This document shows positions 8,055 through 16,540 of a stretch of DNA of 64,000 nt, piece by piece. Position numbers and translations under genes: made by a program. The DNA comes from Paludibacter jiangxiensis. GTDB taxonomy: Bacteria > Bacteroidota > Bacteroidia > Bacteroidales > Paludibacteraceae. Every line of letters starts with the position of its first letter. Position 1 is the first letter of the stretch. A model generated the notes under the pieces. That model was not told the origin of the DNA and ran no database searches. It saw only the letters and a list, made by a program, of their open reading frames with translations. The stretch is taken from positions 558,001 to 622,000 of the forward strand of contig NZ_BDCR01000004.1 of assembly GCF_001618385.1 (NCBI RefSeq), in the 5' to 3' direction.

Positions 8055-9467
8055 ATGCGCCAATACTCAATCATCGGTTTGGTTCTTTTCTTTTTTTCTC
8101 TTTCTGTTAATGCACAAACCATAGCTGAAGGCCAAAGCCTGCTCAATAGCCAGAGATATTCCGAAGCCTCACGGGTTTTCGGAAATATTCTCAAAAAACG
8201 CCCCAATGATGGTGCGGCAAACTATGGATATGGCCAGTGTCAAAACAAACTGGGAAATAAAGAGGAGGCTATCACATCCTTACAAATCGCTGTTAATAAA
8301 AAAATAACAGCTGCCTATCCTTTGTTGTGCGAATTGTGTTTTGAACAATATCATTTTGAAGAAGCAGTTTCTAATATTGAAGCATACCTTGCTTTACCCA
8401 AAACGACACAGGCAGAAGCTGCAAAGCTTAACAAACTACTTGAAAAAGCCAAAATCGGAGCGCAGTTATTACAACACGTAGAATCCATTACTATTGTCGA
8501 CAGCATGCAGGTTGCCAAAAATGAATTCTACAAATACTACTCAATGGGAAAAGATCTTGGCACTATAATACCTTCAAAGCAAATTCGCAAAACTGCTCCC
8601 GATGGCGCCCTGGCTTATAAATCACAACGCGGCGATCGAGTTGTTTTTGCAGACAGCTTGAAGCACAAGCTCGGTCTATACGGCACTTTTCAAATGATTG
8701 ACTCCTGGAGCGAGCCAATACCTCTGAGCGACCAGGTAAACGGAACTGGCAGTGTTATTAATTATCCGTTTGTTTCATCCGACGGAGTTACGCTCTATTT
8801 TGCAGCGCAAGGCGCTAATTCGCTGGGAGGATACGATCTGTTCATCACCCGCTTCAACTCAAAAGACAACAATTATTACGCTCCACAAAACTTAGGATTT
8901 CCATTCAATTCTACTGCAAATGACTATTTGATGGTTGTTGATGAGATTAATAATCTTGGCTGGTTTGCCACGGACCGTTCGCAACCGGAAGGGAAAGTAA
9001 TGATTTACAAGTATCTAACCAATCCGGAGAAAAAGCTGATACAGAGTTCCGACACTAATTACCTGCGACTTGCAGCTCAATTGAAAAGTTACAAAAAAGG
9101 CAAAGCAACTAAAACGAACACCCGCACTACAATAGAACAGGATGCTCCTGCTACCGTCAAGCCCTCTATGGGATTCAGGGTCAATGACACTATTAGCTAC
9201 ACATCAATCGACCAGTTTAAAAGTGCTAAAGCCCGTGAAATATATTTACAGGCAGATTCGCTGGAAAAAGCACAAACGAGACTGCAAGGTGAGTTGAACC
9301 AACAGCGTTCGGCCTATGGCGCCACCGAATCAGCTGAAGAAAGAAGTAAAATTCAGCCTGAAATATTACGCCTTGAAAGAGAAGTAAACGGACTGATAAA
9401 CAAACCTCAAAACCTTTACTTACAAGCCCGGCAAACAGAGCTTGAAGCACTTAGCGAAAAACGATAA
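8055..9467 (+). CDS. Exported TPR/PD40 (WD40-like beta-propeller) protein
   Basis: The 470-residue protein has a Sec signal peptide (cleavage likely after SVNAQ, near residue 22) and TPR-like helical repeats over about residues 24-130. A PD40-type segment follows (YPFVSSDGVTLYFAAQG, GGYDLFITRF), as in the OmpA-linked propellers of Bacteroidota. The C-terminal third is charged and probably coiled-coil (AQTRLQGELNQQR...). It is likely periplasmic or outer-membrane associated. tilS starts 8 bp downstream, so they share a transcript. The exact role is not known. Confidence 0.75.
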   Translation: MRQYSIIGLVLFFFSLSVNAQTIAEGQSLLNSQRYSEASRVFGNILKKRPNDGAANYGYGQCQNKLGNKEEAITSLQIAVNKKITAAYPLLCELCFEQYHFEEAVSNIEAYLALPKTTQAEAAKLNKLLEKAKIGAQLLQHVESITIVDSMQVAKNEFYKYYSMGKDLGTIIPSKQIRKTAPDGALAYKSQRGDRVVFADSLKHKLGLYGTFQMIDSWSEPIPLSDQVNGTGSVINYPFVSSDGVTLYFAAQGANSLGGYDLFITRFNSKDNNYYAPQNLGFPFNSTANDYLMVVDEINNLGWFATDRSQPEGKVMIYKYLTNPEKKLIQSSDTNYLRLAAQLKSYKKGKATKTNTRTTIEQDAPATVKPSMGFRVNDTISYTSIDQFKSAKAREIYLQADSLEKAQTRLQGELNQQRSAYGATESAEERSKIQPEILRLEREVNGLINKPQNLYLQARQTELEALSEKR

Positions 9468-9475
9468 CTCCAGAA

Positions 9476-10816
9476 ATGGAATTTACCAATAAAGTCATAT
9501 CTTATATTACAACCCATCAACTTTGCAAAGAAGGTGCAAAGCTGGTTGTGGGTGTTAGCGGCGGAGCCGATTCCGTCGCGTTGCTTCACGTTTTGCATAA
9601 TACCGGTTATAAATGTATCGTTGCTCACTGTAATTTCCATTTACGTGGAGTTGAATCTGATGCTGACGAAACTTTTGTAAGAGATTTAGCCGACAAATGG
9701 CATATTCCTTTTTTTTCAACATCATTCGATACTAAGACATTCGCCAAAGAAAACGGAATTTCAATTGAAATGGCAGCACGCGATCTCAGGTATGAATGGT
9801 TTGCAACATTAAAAAAAGAGCAAAACGCAGATGCAATTGCTATTGCCCACCACCTTGATGACTCAATTGAAACTTTCTTCATCAACCTTTCGAGAGGCAC
9901 CGGATTGCGTGGACTATTGGGAATTCAACCTAAGCAAGGCTACGTTATACGACCGTTCCTATCCGTTTCCAGAGATGAAATAAATAATTACATATCTGCC
10001 AATAACTTACGGTCACGAATGGACCTTTCGAATTTTGACCAATTAATCATTCGCAACAAGATCCGACATTCATTGATTCCGGTGTTTGAATCTTTCAATC
10101 CATCTTTCAGGCAAATAATGGCGGAGAATTTCTCACGGTTAGGAGAACTGAATGAAGTGGCAAATGATCTTATTGAGTCGTTTAGAAAAGATGCTGTGAT
10201 TGATCATGAAGACTATTTTTCAATCTCCATAAGCAAATTGCATAATCAATCCAATGCCCACTATTTTCTATTTGAACTGCTTAAACCGTATAATTTTAAT
10301 GACGCAACAGTAAACGACATACTGCATCATCTTGATGGAGAATCTGGTAAATCATTCTTTTCTTCAACACACAGAATAATTAAGGACAGGAATCATCTGC
10401 TAGTAACGTCTTCTATAGCTGCCGATAATTCAAGTTATTTGATACCAGAAGGAACATCAAGCATAGACAAACCGATCAACCTTTATTTATCACAACCGAT
10501 CAGTATTGAACCTGCCAGCATTGTAAAAAACAGCAATATTGCCTGTATTGATTTTGAAAAGCTTACTTTTCCGCTTAAAATAAGACGCCCGAAAGAGGGA
10601 GACTTCTTTTATCCCCTGGGAATGACTGGCAAAAAAAAAATAAGCGATTTTTTTATCGACAAAAAACTCAATCTGCTTGAAAAAGAAAATTGTTGGCTTC
10701 TAACATCTGAAGATCAGATTGTTTGGGTTATTGGATATCGTATCGACGATCGTTTTAAAATCGACGATAATTCAAAAAAAATGATAAAAATCAGTTTATC
10801 AAAAGATATTGTGTGA
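9476..10816 (+). CDS. tilS: tRNA(Ile)-lysidine synthase TilS
   Basis: TilS ligates lysine to C34 of the CAU-anticodon tRNA so that it reads AUA as isoleucine; it is essential in most bacteria. The 446-residue protein has the N-type ATP pyrophosphatase P-loop SGGADS (residues 28-33), the family segment AHHLDDSIETFFINLSRGTGL, and the C-terminal substrate-binding domain (IRRPKEGDFFYPLGMTGKKK). It is co-transcribed with the exported TPR protein upstream. Confidence 0.95.
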   Translation: MEFTNKVISYITTHQLCKEGAKLVVGVSGGADSVALLHVLHNTGYKCIVAHCNFHLRGVESDADETFVRDLADKWHIPFFSTSFDTKTFAKENGISIEMAARDLRYEWFATLKKEQNADAIAIAHHLDDSIETFFINLSRGTGLRGLLGIQPKQGYVIRPFLSVSRDEINNYISANNLRSRMDLSNFDQLIIRNKIRHSLIPVFESFNPSFRQIMAENFSRLGELNEVANDLIESFRKDAVIDHEDYFSISISKLHNQSNAHYFLFELLKPYNFNDATVNDILHHLDGESGKSFFSSTHRIIKDRNHLLVTSSIAADNSSYLIPEGTSSIDKPINLYLSQPISIEPASIVKNSNIACIDFEKLTFPLKIRRPKEGDFFYPLGMTGKKKISDFFIDKKLNLLEKENCWLLTSEDQIVWVIGYRIDDRFKIDDNSKKMIKISLSKDIV

Positions 10817-10840
10817 TTTATAAAAAATATATATCTTTGC
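10809..10840 (+). promoter_or_regulatory. Bacteroidetes-type promoter of rho
   Basis: TTG (10809-10811), 20 bp, then TATCTTTG (10832-10839). The -33 box overlaps the tilS stop. Transcription should begin near 10847, giving rho a leader of about 140 nt, long enough for autoregulation by premature Rho-dependent termination, which is known for rho in other bacteria. Confidence 0.7.
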
Positions 10841-10987
10841 ATCGCAAAACTTCACGAGCTACTTCGTCTTTTGTACCTATCATACACTATAATCCCATTT
10901 CAATTTACAAAAATACTTCCGGACTCTTAACGATTCCGATATTAGAATTGCTTGTGTGCTCAGCACAAAATTACCACAAACAAAAAT

Positions 10988-12802
10988 ATGTATAACATTC
11001 TAGAACTAAGAGAAAAAGATCTTGCTGACCTGAAAGCTATTGCCAACGACATGCAGATTAAACGCTTCGAATCGTTGTCAAAAGATGAACTGGTCTACAG
11101 GATTCTTGATGAACAAGCTATTACCAAAGCCGCAGAAAAAAAAGGTGAGGTAAAAGATGGTGATGATGCAAAAAAACGAAGAACACGTATGAAAAGCAAC
11201 AACAAACCAGTTGCCGGAAGTAGCGGGGAATCACAAAAAACTGCATCTCCTGCACAACCAACTCCCTCCCCTAAAAAAGAAATTTCTGTTGCTACATCTT
11301 CATCCTCTCCAAAGCAAGAGATTTCAAAGGAAACAACAACTCCTCAAAATCAAAAACCGAAACAACAGCAAAAGCCGAAAAATCAACAACCTAAGCAGGA
11401 TACGCCTAAGCCAGCACCTGTTTCTGCAAAACAACCGGTAAAAGACACTTCGGAGATTGTCGCTGAAAGCACGCCCGAAGAGCCAGAATTTTCTCCGATA
11501 GTGGAAGTTGCTTTGCCTCAAGAGCCTCAGGCTGTTGAAGCCCCTGTTGTCACTAATAAAAATCAGCAAAACAGGCAACAACGCCCACAAAATAGCAACA
11601 ATAATTCTAATCAGAATTATCAGAATCAAAACAATCAGAACAACCAGAAAAAACAAAGCGAACCGACCGAAAAGCCTTACGAATTTGAGGGTATTCTTAC
11701 CGGATCCGGGGTATTTGAACCAATGCAGGATGGCTATGGTTTTCTGCGTTCTCCTGATTATAACTATTTCACTTCACCTGACGACATCTATGTTTCTCAG
11801 TCGCAAATAAAGCTTTTTGGTCTTAAAAAAGGAGATACAGTCGAAGGCGCAATTCGCCCTCCAAAAGAAGGTGAAAAGTACTTCCCGCTTATAAAGGTTA
11901 CGAAAATCAACGGACGTACTCCCGAATTTGTGCGCGATCGTTTGGCATTCGACCACCTTACTCCTCTTTTCCCGGATGAAAAATTCAAACTGACAACCAG
12001 CAAAAATGATCCTCTTTCGGTTCGTGTTGTCGATTTATTTTCACCTATCGGTAAAGGCCAACGTGGATTGATTGTAGCTCAGCCGAAAACCGGTAAAACT
12101 ATATTACTAAAGGACATTGCAAACGCAATATCAGCGAACCATCCTGAAGTTTACATGATTGTACTTCTCATCGACGAACGTCCTGAAGAAGTAACCGACA
12201 TGGAACGCAGCGTAAATGCCGAAGTGATTGCTTCTACATTCGACGAACCGGCAGAACGCCATGTAAAAGTAGCCGACATTGTTCTTGAAAAAGCAAAACG
12301 TTTGGTAGAATGTGGCCACGATGTTGTAATCTTACTGGACTCTATAACCCGTTTGGCACGTGCTTATAACACCGTAGCGCCAGCTTCCGGAAAAGTTTTG
12401 TCCGGTGGTGTTGACGCAAATGCGCTTCACAAACCGAAACGTTTCTTTGGAGCTGCCCGTAATATTGAAAACGGAGGCAGCCTTACTATTATTGCTACGG
12501 CTCTTACAGAAACCGGTTCGAAAATGGACGATGTGATCTTTGAAGAATTCAAAGGAACTGGTAATATGGAATTACAGCTCGATCGTAAGTTGTCGAACAA
12601 ACGTATTTTCCCTGCTGTAGACATTATGTCTTCAAGCACCCGGCGCGACGATTTGCTTCACGATGCTGAGACGCTCAACAGAATGTGGATTTTGCGGAAA
12701 TATCTTTCCGACATGAACCCTGTTGAAGCAATGGAATTTTTGAAAGAACGTCTCGAACGTACAGAAACTAATGAAGAATTTCTGGCGACAATGAACGGAT
12801 AA
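10988..12802 (+). CDS. rho: Transcription termination factor Rho with long disordered insert
   Basis: Rho is the hexameric RNA helicase that ends transcription. I start it at the ATG at 10988 ([19 protein letters not shown]), the normal Rho N-terminus; an upstream in-frame ATG at 10952 is less likely. That gives 604 residues against about 420 in E. coli. The extra length is a low-complexity insert at about residues 58-225, rich in Lys, Pro, Gln and Asn ([16 protein letters not shown]). The OB-fold RNA-binding domain ([12 protein letters not shown]) follows, then the motor with Walker A AQPKTGKT (GKT near 369-371). In Bacteroides the equivalent insert drives phase separation of Rho. Confidence 0.95.
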   Translation: MYNILELREKDLADLKAIANDMQIKRFESLSKDELVYRILDEQAITKAAEKKGEVKDGDDAKKRRTRMKSNNKPVAGSSGESQKTASPAQPTPSPKKEISVATSSSSPKQEISKETTTPQNQKPKQQQKPKNQQPKQDTPKPAPVSAKQPVKDTSEIVAESTPEEPEFSPIVEVALPQEPQAVEAPVVTNKNQQNRQQRPQNSNNNSNQNYQNQNNQNNQKKQSEPTEKPYEFEGILTGSGVFEPMQDGYGFLRSPDYNYFTSPDDIYVSQSQIKLFGLKKGDTVEGAIRPPKEGEKYFPLIKVTKINGRTPEFVRDRLAFDHLTPLFPDEKFKLTTSKNDPLSVRVVDLFSPIGKGQRGLIVAQPKTGKTILLKDIANAISANHPEVYMIVLLIDERPEEVTDMERSVNAEVIASTFDEPAERHVKVADIVLEKAKRLVECGHDVVILLDSITRLARAYNTVAPASGKVLSGGVDANALHKPKRFFGAARNIENGGSLTIIATALTETGSKMDDVIFEEFKGTGNMELQLDRKLSNKRIFPAVDIMSSSTRRDDLLHDAETLNRMWILRKYLSDMNPVEAMEFLKERLERTETNEEFLATMNG

Positions 12803-12826
12803 TTCAAAATTATACAATGTATAAAT

Positions 12827-12865
12827 AACAGAGCATCAAGACTCAAGCTTGTCTTATGCTCTGTT
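12827..12865 (+). terminator. Hairpin downstream of rho
   Basis: AACAGAGCAT (12827-12836) pairs perfectly with ATGCTCTGTT (12856-12865), with an inner AAGAC/GTCTT extension. It is followed by a weak T-rich stretch. Because the hairpin covers 12849, the radical SAM gene must start downstream of it. Confidence 0.65.
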
Positions 12866-12884
12866 GTTGTTTAAAAGCCGTCCC

Positions 12885-13811
12885 ATGCCACTACCTTACA
12901 ACGATTACACAACACGACTCCGGGAAATATTAGGTGTTCGTGTTCAGAAAATTTCTATTAATGCCGGCTTTACATGTCCAAACCGCGACGGAAAAGTAGG
13001 GACTGGGGGTTGCACATACTGCAACAATCAAACTTTTAATCCTGAATATTGTATGCAGGATAAAAGTGTAACTCAACAAATAACTGAAGGCATTTTGTTT
13101 TTCAGGAAAAAGCACGAAGAGCAAAAGTTTCTGGCATATTTTCAGGCCTATACCAATACCTATGGTGAACTCTGCCATTTAATCCGTCTATACGAAGAAG
13201 CGTTAGCTTATCCTGATGTGATCGGCCTTGTAATTGGCACCAGACCTGACTGCGTTAATGAAGAACTTCTCGATTATTTTCAAAAGCTATCCCGCAAATG
13301 CTACGTAATGATTGAATACGGGGTGGAGTCTACCTGCGATAAAACGCTCAATTTTATCAATCGCGGTCACTCCTTCGAAAGTGCGCAAAATGCCATTCGC
13401 GCAACTGCGGAACGAGGCATATATACTGCCGCGCACCTTATACTGGGACTTCCCGGCGAAGACCGGACTACCTTACTTTCACATGCCCTGCACTTATCAA
13501 AACTACCGCTTACCGCTATTAAACTGCATCAGCTCCAGCTAATAAAAGGGACAACAATGGCTCAACAATACATAAAACATCCGGAATGGTTTCGTCTGTT
13601 TTCTGTTGATGAGTATATTGATTTGTGTATTGATTTTCTGGAATTGCTTCATCCTGATATATCTATCGAACGGTTCACTTCCCTGTCTCCCTCCCGTTTA
13701 CTTTTAGCTCCAGATTGGAAAGTAAAGAATTACGAATTTGTTGTTAAATTGCAACGCCGAATGAAAGAAAGAGATACCCAGCAGGGAAAATTGTACCATG
13801 CTCTTATATAA
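12885..13811 (+). CDS. Radical SAM protein, TIGR01212/YhcC family
   Basis: The 308-residue protein carries the radical SAM cysteines in CPNRDGKVGTGGCTYC, the spaced C-x7-C type cluster loop variant of the YhcC family, and the family signature GTRPDCVNEELLDYF. GLPGEDRTT near residue 200 is the usual SAM-contact region. An in-frame ATG at 12849 lies inside the rho terminator, so the start at 12885 (MPLPYNDYTTRLRE) is chosen; it aligns with the family N-terminus. The reaction of this family is not established. Confidence 0.85.
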   Translation: MPLPYNDYTTRLREILGVRVQKISINAGFTCPNRDGKVGTGGCTYCNNQTFNPEYCMQDKSVTQQITEGILFFRKKHEEQKFLAYFQAYTNTYGELCHLIRLYEEALAYPDVIGLVIGTRPDCVNEELLDYFQKLSRKCYVMIEYGVESTCDKTLNFINRGHSFESAQNAIRATAERGIYTAAHLILGLPGEDRTTLLSHALHLSKLPLTAIKLHQLQLIKGTTMAQQYIKHPEWFRLFSVDEYIDLCIDFLELLHPDISIERFTSLSPSRLLLAPDWKVKNYEFVVKLQRRMKERDTQQGKLYHALI

Positions 13812-13879
13812 TTTCCCGAAAACAAAATTTTCACTAAATTTGTTCCGCCAAAAATTAATAACCATTTAATTCATTCTGA

Positions 13880-15520
13880 ATGTACCGTTCCCTGTGCTTG
13901 CTTTTTATGTATGCACTGTTAGTCGTGTCATGTAGTCATTCTACACATGAACAGAAGCTTCTACTTTCCCGGGCTGACAGTCTTATGCAAATAAAGCCTG
14001 ACAGTGCTCTCTATCTATTAAAAAAAATCACCAACTATAAACAACTTGCAAATGGAGACAAAGCATGGTTTGCTGTACTTTGGAATAAAGCTCTTTTAAA
14101 AAATGACATAGAAGTTTCGTCTGACACTTTAATCCGTTACGCAACAAATCATTATGGAAAAGATGACCCTATAAATGCCGGATATGCATGGTATTTATTA
14201 TCAAGGTGCGAAAAAAGCAAGGGAAATGCACAAGGAGAAGCCGATGCCTTATTCAAAGCTCAGGAATATGCCATTTACAGTAAAAACCTTAAACTTCAGG
14301 CTTGCGTGTGGGATGCAAAATCATTAATGTATAAGAGTCAGCACAAACTGGACAGCATGTATCACTATGCAAATCTGGCTTATTTGGCGTTTCAAAAACA
14401 AAAAGATACTCGTAATGCGGTTGTTTGTTTATTAAATATGGGAATAAACAGCTCTATGTCAAAACGGCTGGATAGAGCGTTAGCTTATTATCTAAAAGCA
14501 GAGGAACTTGCGAAACACACCAATGAACCTCTTTTATTATCTTCTGCATATACCCAACTATGCTATACTTACTATCAAATGGGCAACTACCCAAGAGCTC
14601 TTCAATATTCACGCTTATCCACAAAAACATCAGACTACTATGATTATAACAAATGGATAAACATGGCTTCAATTTATATTAAAACAGGGGCATTAGACTC
14701 TGCGCATTACTATTTATCCAAGGGTTCACCTTCTGTGGATAGAATCAAATTCTACTATGAATTATGGGAAACCCTGCATGAAAAGCGCGGAGATTTCAAA
14801 AGTGCCCTTATTTACGAAAAGAAATACGCATTTATCCTTGATTCTCTGAATCAAAAATCTCTCTCTGAGAGTTTTGCCGGATTAGAAAAAAAGTACAACT
14901 ATCAAAAATACCAAACTGAAAATCAGTCTCTCACTATCAACAATCAAAGAAAAAATATTCTGATTCTCGTTTTACTTCTTCTTTTGAGCAGTGTCGCCAT
15001 GTTATTCTTCATCTTCAAAAATCGTCAACATCGCAAATTATTGACTCAACAACGGCTTTTAACATCTAAAGAAGAAGCTCTTGTAAAAAAAGAACAGGAA
15101 AAAAACACCATTCTCGCAAAACAGTTTGACATACAACAAAATGCCCTGAAAGCGATTAGCCTGTTGAAGCAAAATGCATCTACTTTCATTAAGGCAGATG
15201 ATGTCTTCAAAGATACCAAAACAAAAAAAGAATTTGTTACCCAACAAAACGAAGCCCTCTCTGCTCTTTATAAAAACACTATCGAGAATGTAGACCTGCT
15301 TTACAATAATATCTCAAAACGGTTAGCCGCTTCATTTCCAGATTTGCTCGAGAGCGATATTTTAATCTGTTGCCTGCTGCTGGCCGGATTCGATAATATC
15401 TCTATAGCATCACTTTTAGATATTCTCCCAAAATCATATAACATGCGGAGAACCATCTTACGCAAGAAGCTCAATATTCCACACGAAGTTAATTTAACCG
15501 AATTTCTTGCCAATTTTTAA
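13880..15520 (+). CDS. Membrane-spanning TPR regulator with C-terminal HTH
   Basis: A 546-residue protein of a Bacteroidales type. It has an N-terminal signal with a lipobox-like LLVVSC (Cys18), TPR-like helical repeats at about 20-340, one transmembrane helix at about 357-378 (ILILVLLLLLSS), a coiled coil, and a C-terminal LuxR-like HTH (ESDILICCLLLAGFDNISIA, then KSYNMRRTILRKKL). Seen topology puts the TPRs in the periplasm and the HTH in the cytoplasm, so a periplasmic signal could directly alter DNA binding. A -7 box TAAATTTG lies at 13835-13842. A 39-residue exported peptide gene follows 200 bp downstream, a plausible ligand. Confidence 0.8.
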   Translation: MYRSLCLLFMYALLVVSCSHSTHEQKLLLSRADSLMQIKPDSALYLLKKITNYKQLANGDKAWFAVLWNKALLKNDIEVSSDTLIRYATNHYGKDDPINAGYAWYLLSRCEKSKGNAQGEADALFKAQEYAIYSKNLKLQACVWDAKSLMYKSQHKLDSMYHYANLAYLAFQKQKDTRNAVVCLLNMGINSSMSKRLDRALAYYLKAEELAKHTNEPLLLSSAYTQLCYTYYQMGNYPRALQYSRLSTKTSDYYDYNKWINMASIYIKTGALDSAHYYLSKGSPSVDRIKFYYELWETLHEKRGDFKSALIYEKKYAFILDSLNQKSLSESFAGLEKKYNYQKYQTENQSLTINNQRKNILILVLLLLLSSVAMLFFIFKNRQHRKLLTQQRLLTSKEEALVKKEQEKNTILAKQFDIQQNALKAISLLKQNASTFIKADDVFKDTKTKKEFVTQQNEALSALYKNTIENVDLLYNNISKRLAASFPDLLESDILICCLLLAGFDNISIASLLDILPKSYNMRRTILRKKLNIPHEVNLTEFLANF

Positions 15521-15720
15521 GCCTGTTTTTCCCTTGCAAAAATGGCCTATTTTATCAATAGGTATCTGTAAAAGACAAATATCCCATGTATATCATTAAA
15601 ATACTGTACATTATGAATTATGTAATAATTCTTAAATAGGTATGCGATTTTTGTCGTTTTTTAATGAAATATCAACGAATAACCAATAATTTTACAGAAA
15701 CAATAATCATTAATTTGTTT

Positions 15721-15840
15721 ATGAAAACAATACAGACATTACGTTTTGTTCTTCTCACCCTAACCTTCGGATGTTTCAAAGGCGCGGTCGTTTTTGGTGG
15801 TGGAGATGATGATCCTACTAATCCTCCGATAAAACCCTGA
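15721..15840 (+). CDS. 39-residue exported acidic, proline-rich peptide
   Basis: A short ORF: MKTIQ, a hydrophobic stretch (FVLLTLTFG, then AVVFG), and a mature tail GGDDDPTNPPIKP. Lys at position 2 plus the hydrophobic core and small residues before the tail look like a Sec signal peptide that would release about 11-14 residues. It lies 200 bp after the TPR-HTH regulator on the same strand. Short, so coding status rests on the signal-peptide design and context. It could be a peptide signal sensed by the TPR domain; this is inference. Confidence 0.55.
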   Translation: MKTIQTLRFVLLTLTFGCFKGAVVFGGGDDDPTNPPIKP

Positions 15841-16205
15841 GGATATTTAATTACATTCAATAATCATAGAGAAATTTAAAGAGTTTTTTTCAAGACATTA
15901 TTCCCAATAATCTTTGCTCTTATCAGAGTTTTGGTTATTAGATTTTGGTTAGTGTAGGCGGGATCGACGAGACGTCGCTCCTGCTACCTTCCAAAAACCA
16001 GGCAACGCGTTCATGAAAGCAGAATGTGAACAGACAATTAATGCAAACTGACGATCGTTTTGCCTAAAATGAAAAGAGGTAAAAATCAGAAATGTCATCC
16101 TGATTCTTAGCTTCTTTTTGTTTATGTATACAGTGACGGGAATCTTATTAATTTATGCTGAATTATAAAAGATAATTGGCATCTTCTCAAGCACATCTCA
16201 TAAAT
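15841..16205. other. Non-coding stretch with GC-rich hairpin and a frameshifted signal-peptide remnant
   Basis: No intact ORF. A strong GC-rich hairpin sits at 15957-15985. From 16069 an ATG reads MKRGKNQK and, after a +1 shift near 16093, VILILSFFLFMYTVTG, together a signal peptide broken by a single-base change; a stop follows at 16164-16166. The remnant leads toward the ORF at 16206. Confidence 0.5.
15957..15985 (+). other. GC-rich stem-loop
   Basis: About 12 paired positions (15958-15969 with 15973-15984) close a three-base AGA loop, with one mismatch and one G-U. It stands out as a GC island inside AT-rich sequence between the small peptide gene and the decayed gene. No T-run follows, so it is not a classical terminator; an mRNA stabiliser or part of a small RNA is possible. 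Confidence 0.45.
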
Positions 16206-16487
16206 ATGACTGAAAATATTGGGAAAAGTCAGCTTTTCCATGCAACTGATGAAAGCTGCATATTTAGAATTATTGTGGAGAGTGAATACGGACATATTGT
16301 CTATAACTCGTCCATAGAAAATATTCTAAATGAAATTCATCTTGATTTTGACACTTCACTATGGAGTAAAGGGATACACCTGCTTAAACTACTGAATAAT
16401 AACAAATTGATTTATCAAACACTAATCTACAAAAATATCAACCAAGACACTCTTTGCATCAAAATACCAATAAAAAAAACAGAATAA
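16069..16487 (+). pseudogene. Decayed small secreted protein gene (DUF3244-like C-terminal part intact)
   Basis: The readable part starts at ATG 16206 (93 residues) or TTG 16176. It holds a single beta-sandwich-like module: CIFRIIVESEYGHIVYNSS followed by LWSKGIHLLKLLNNNKLIYQ. The pattern (strand, D/E-x-G-x-VY, then G-h-h-L-x-L-x-N-x-K) resembles DUF3244 and T9SS-type C-terminal modules in Bacteroidota, which normally follow a signal peptide. The matching signal peptide is visible upstream (from 16069) but is separated by frame changes and a stop. I therefore call it a broken gene; a functional cytosolic short form cannot be excluded. Confidence 0.4.
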
Positions 16488-16490
16488 AAA

Positions 16491-16520
16491 ATGACCTGAT
16501 GGATAACTCCACCAGGCCAT
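16491..16520 (-). terminator. Bidirectional terminator
   Basis: ATGACCTGATGGA pairs with TCCACCAGGCCAT apart from two weak positions, between the decayed gene (+) and the DUF4861 gene (-). A run of A before it gives a T-run on the minus strand. Confidence 0.55.
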
Positions 16521-16540
16521 TTAAGCATAAACAGTGTCTA

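Noticed and set aside
10813-10995. 60-codon plus-strand ORF between tilS and rho
   Set aside because: It overlaps the rho promoter and leader and has no family-like sequence; better read as 5' untranslated region.
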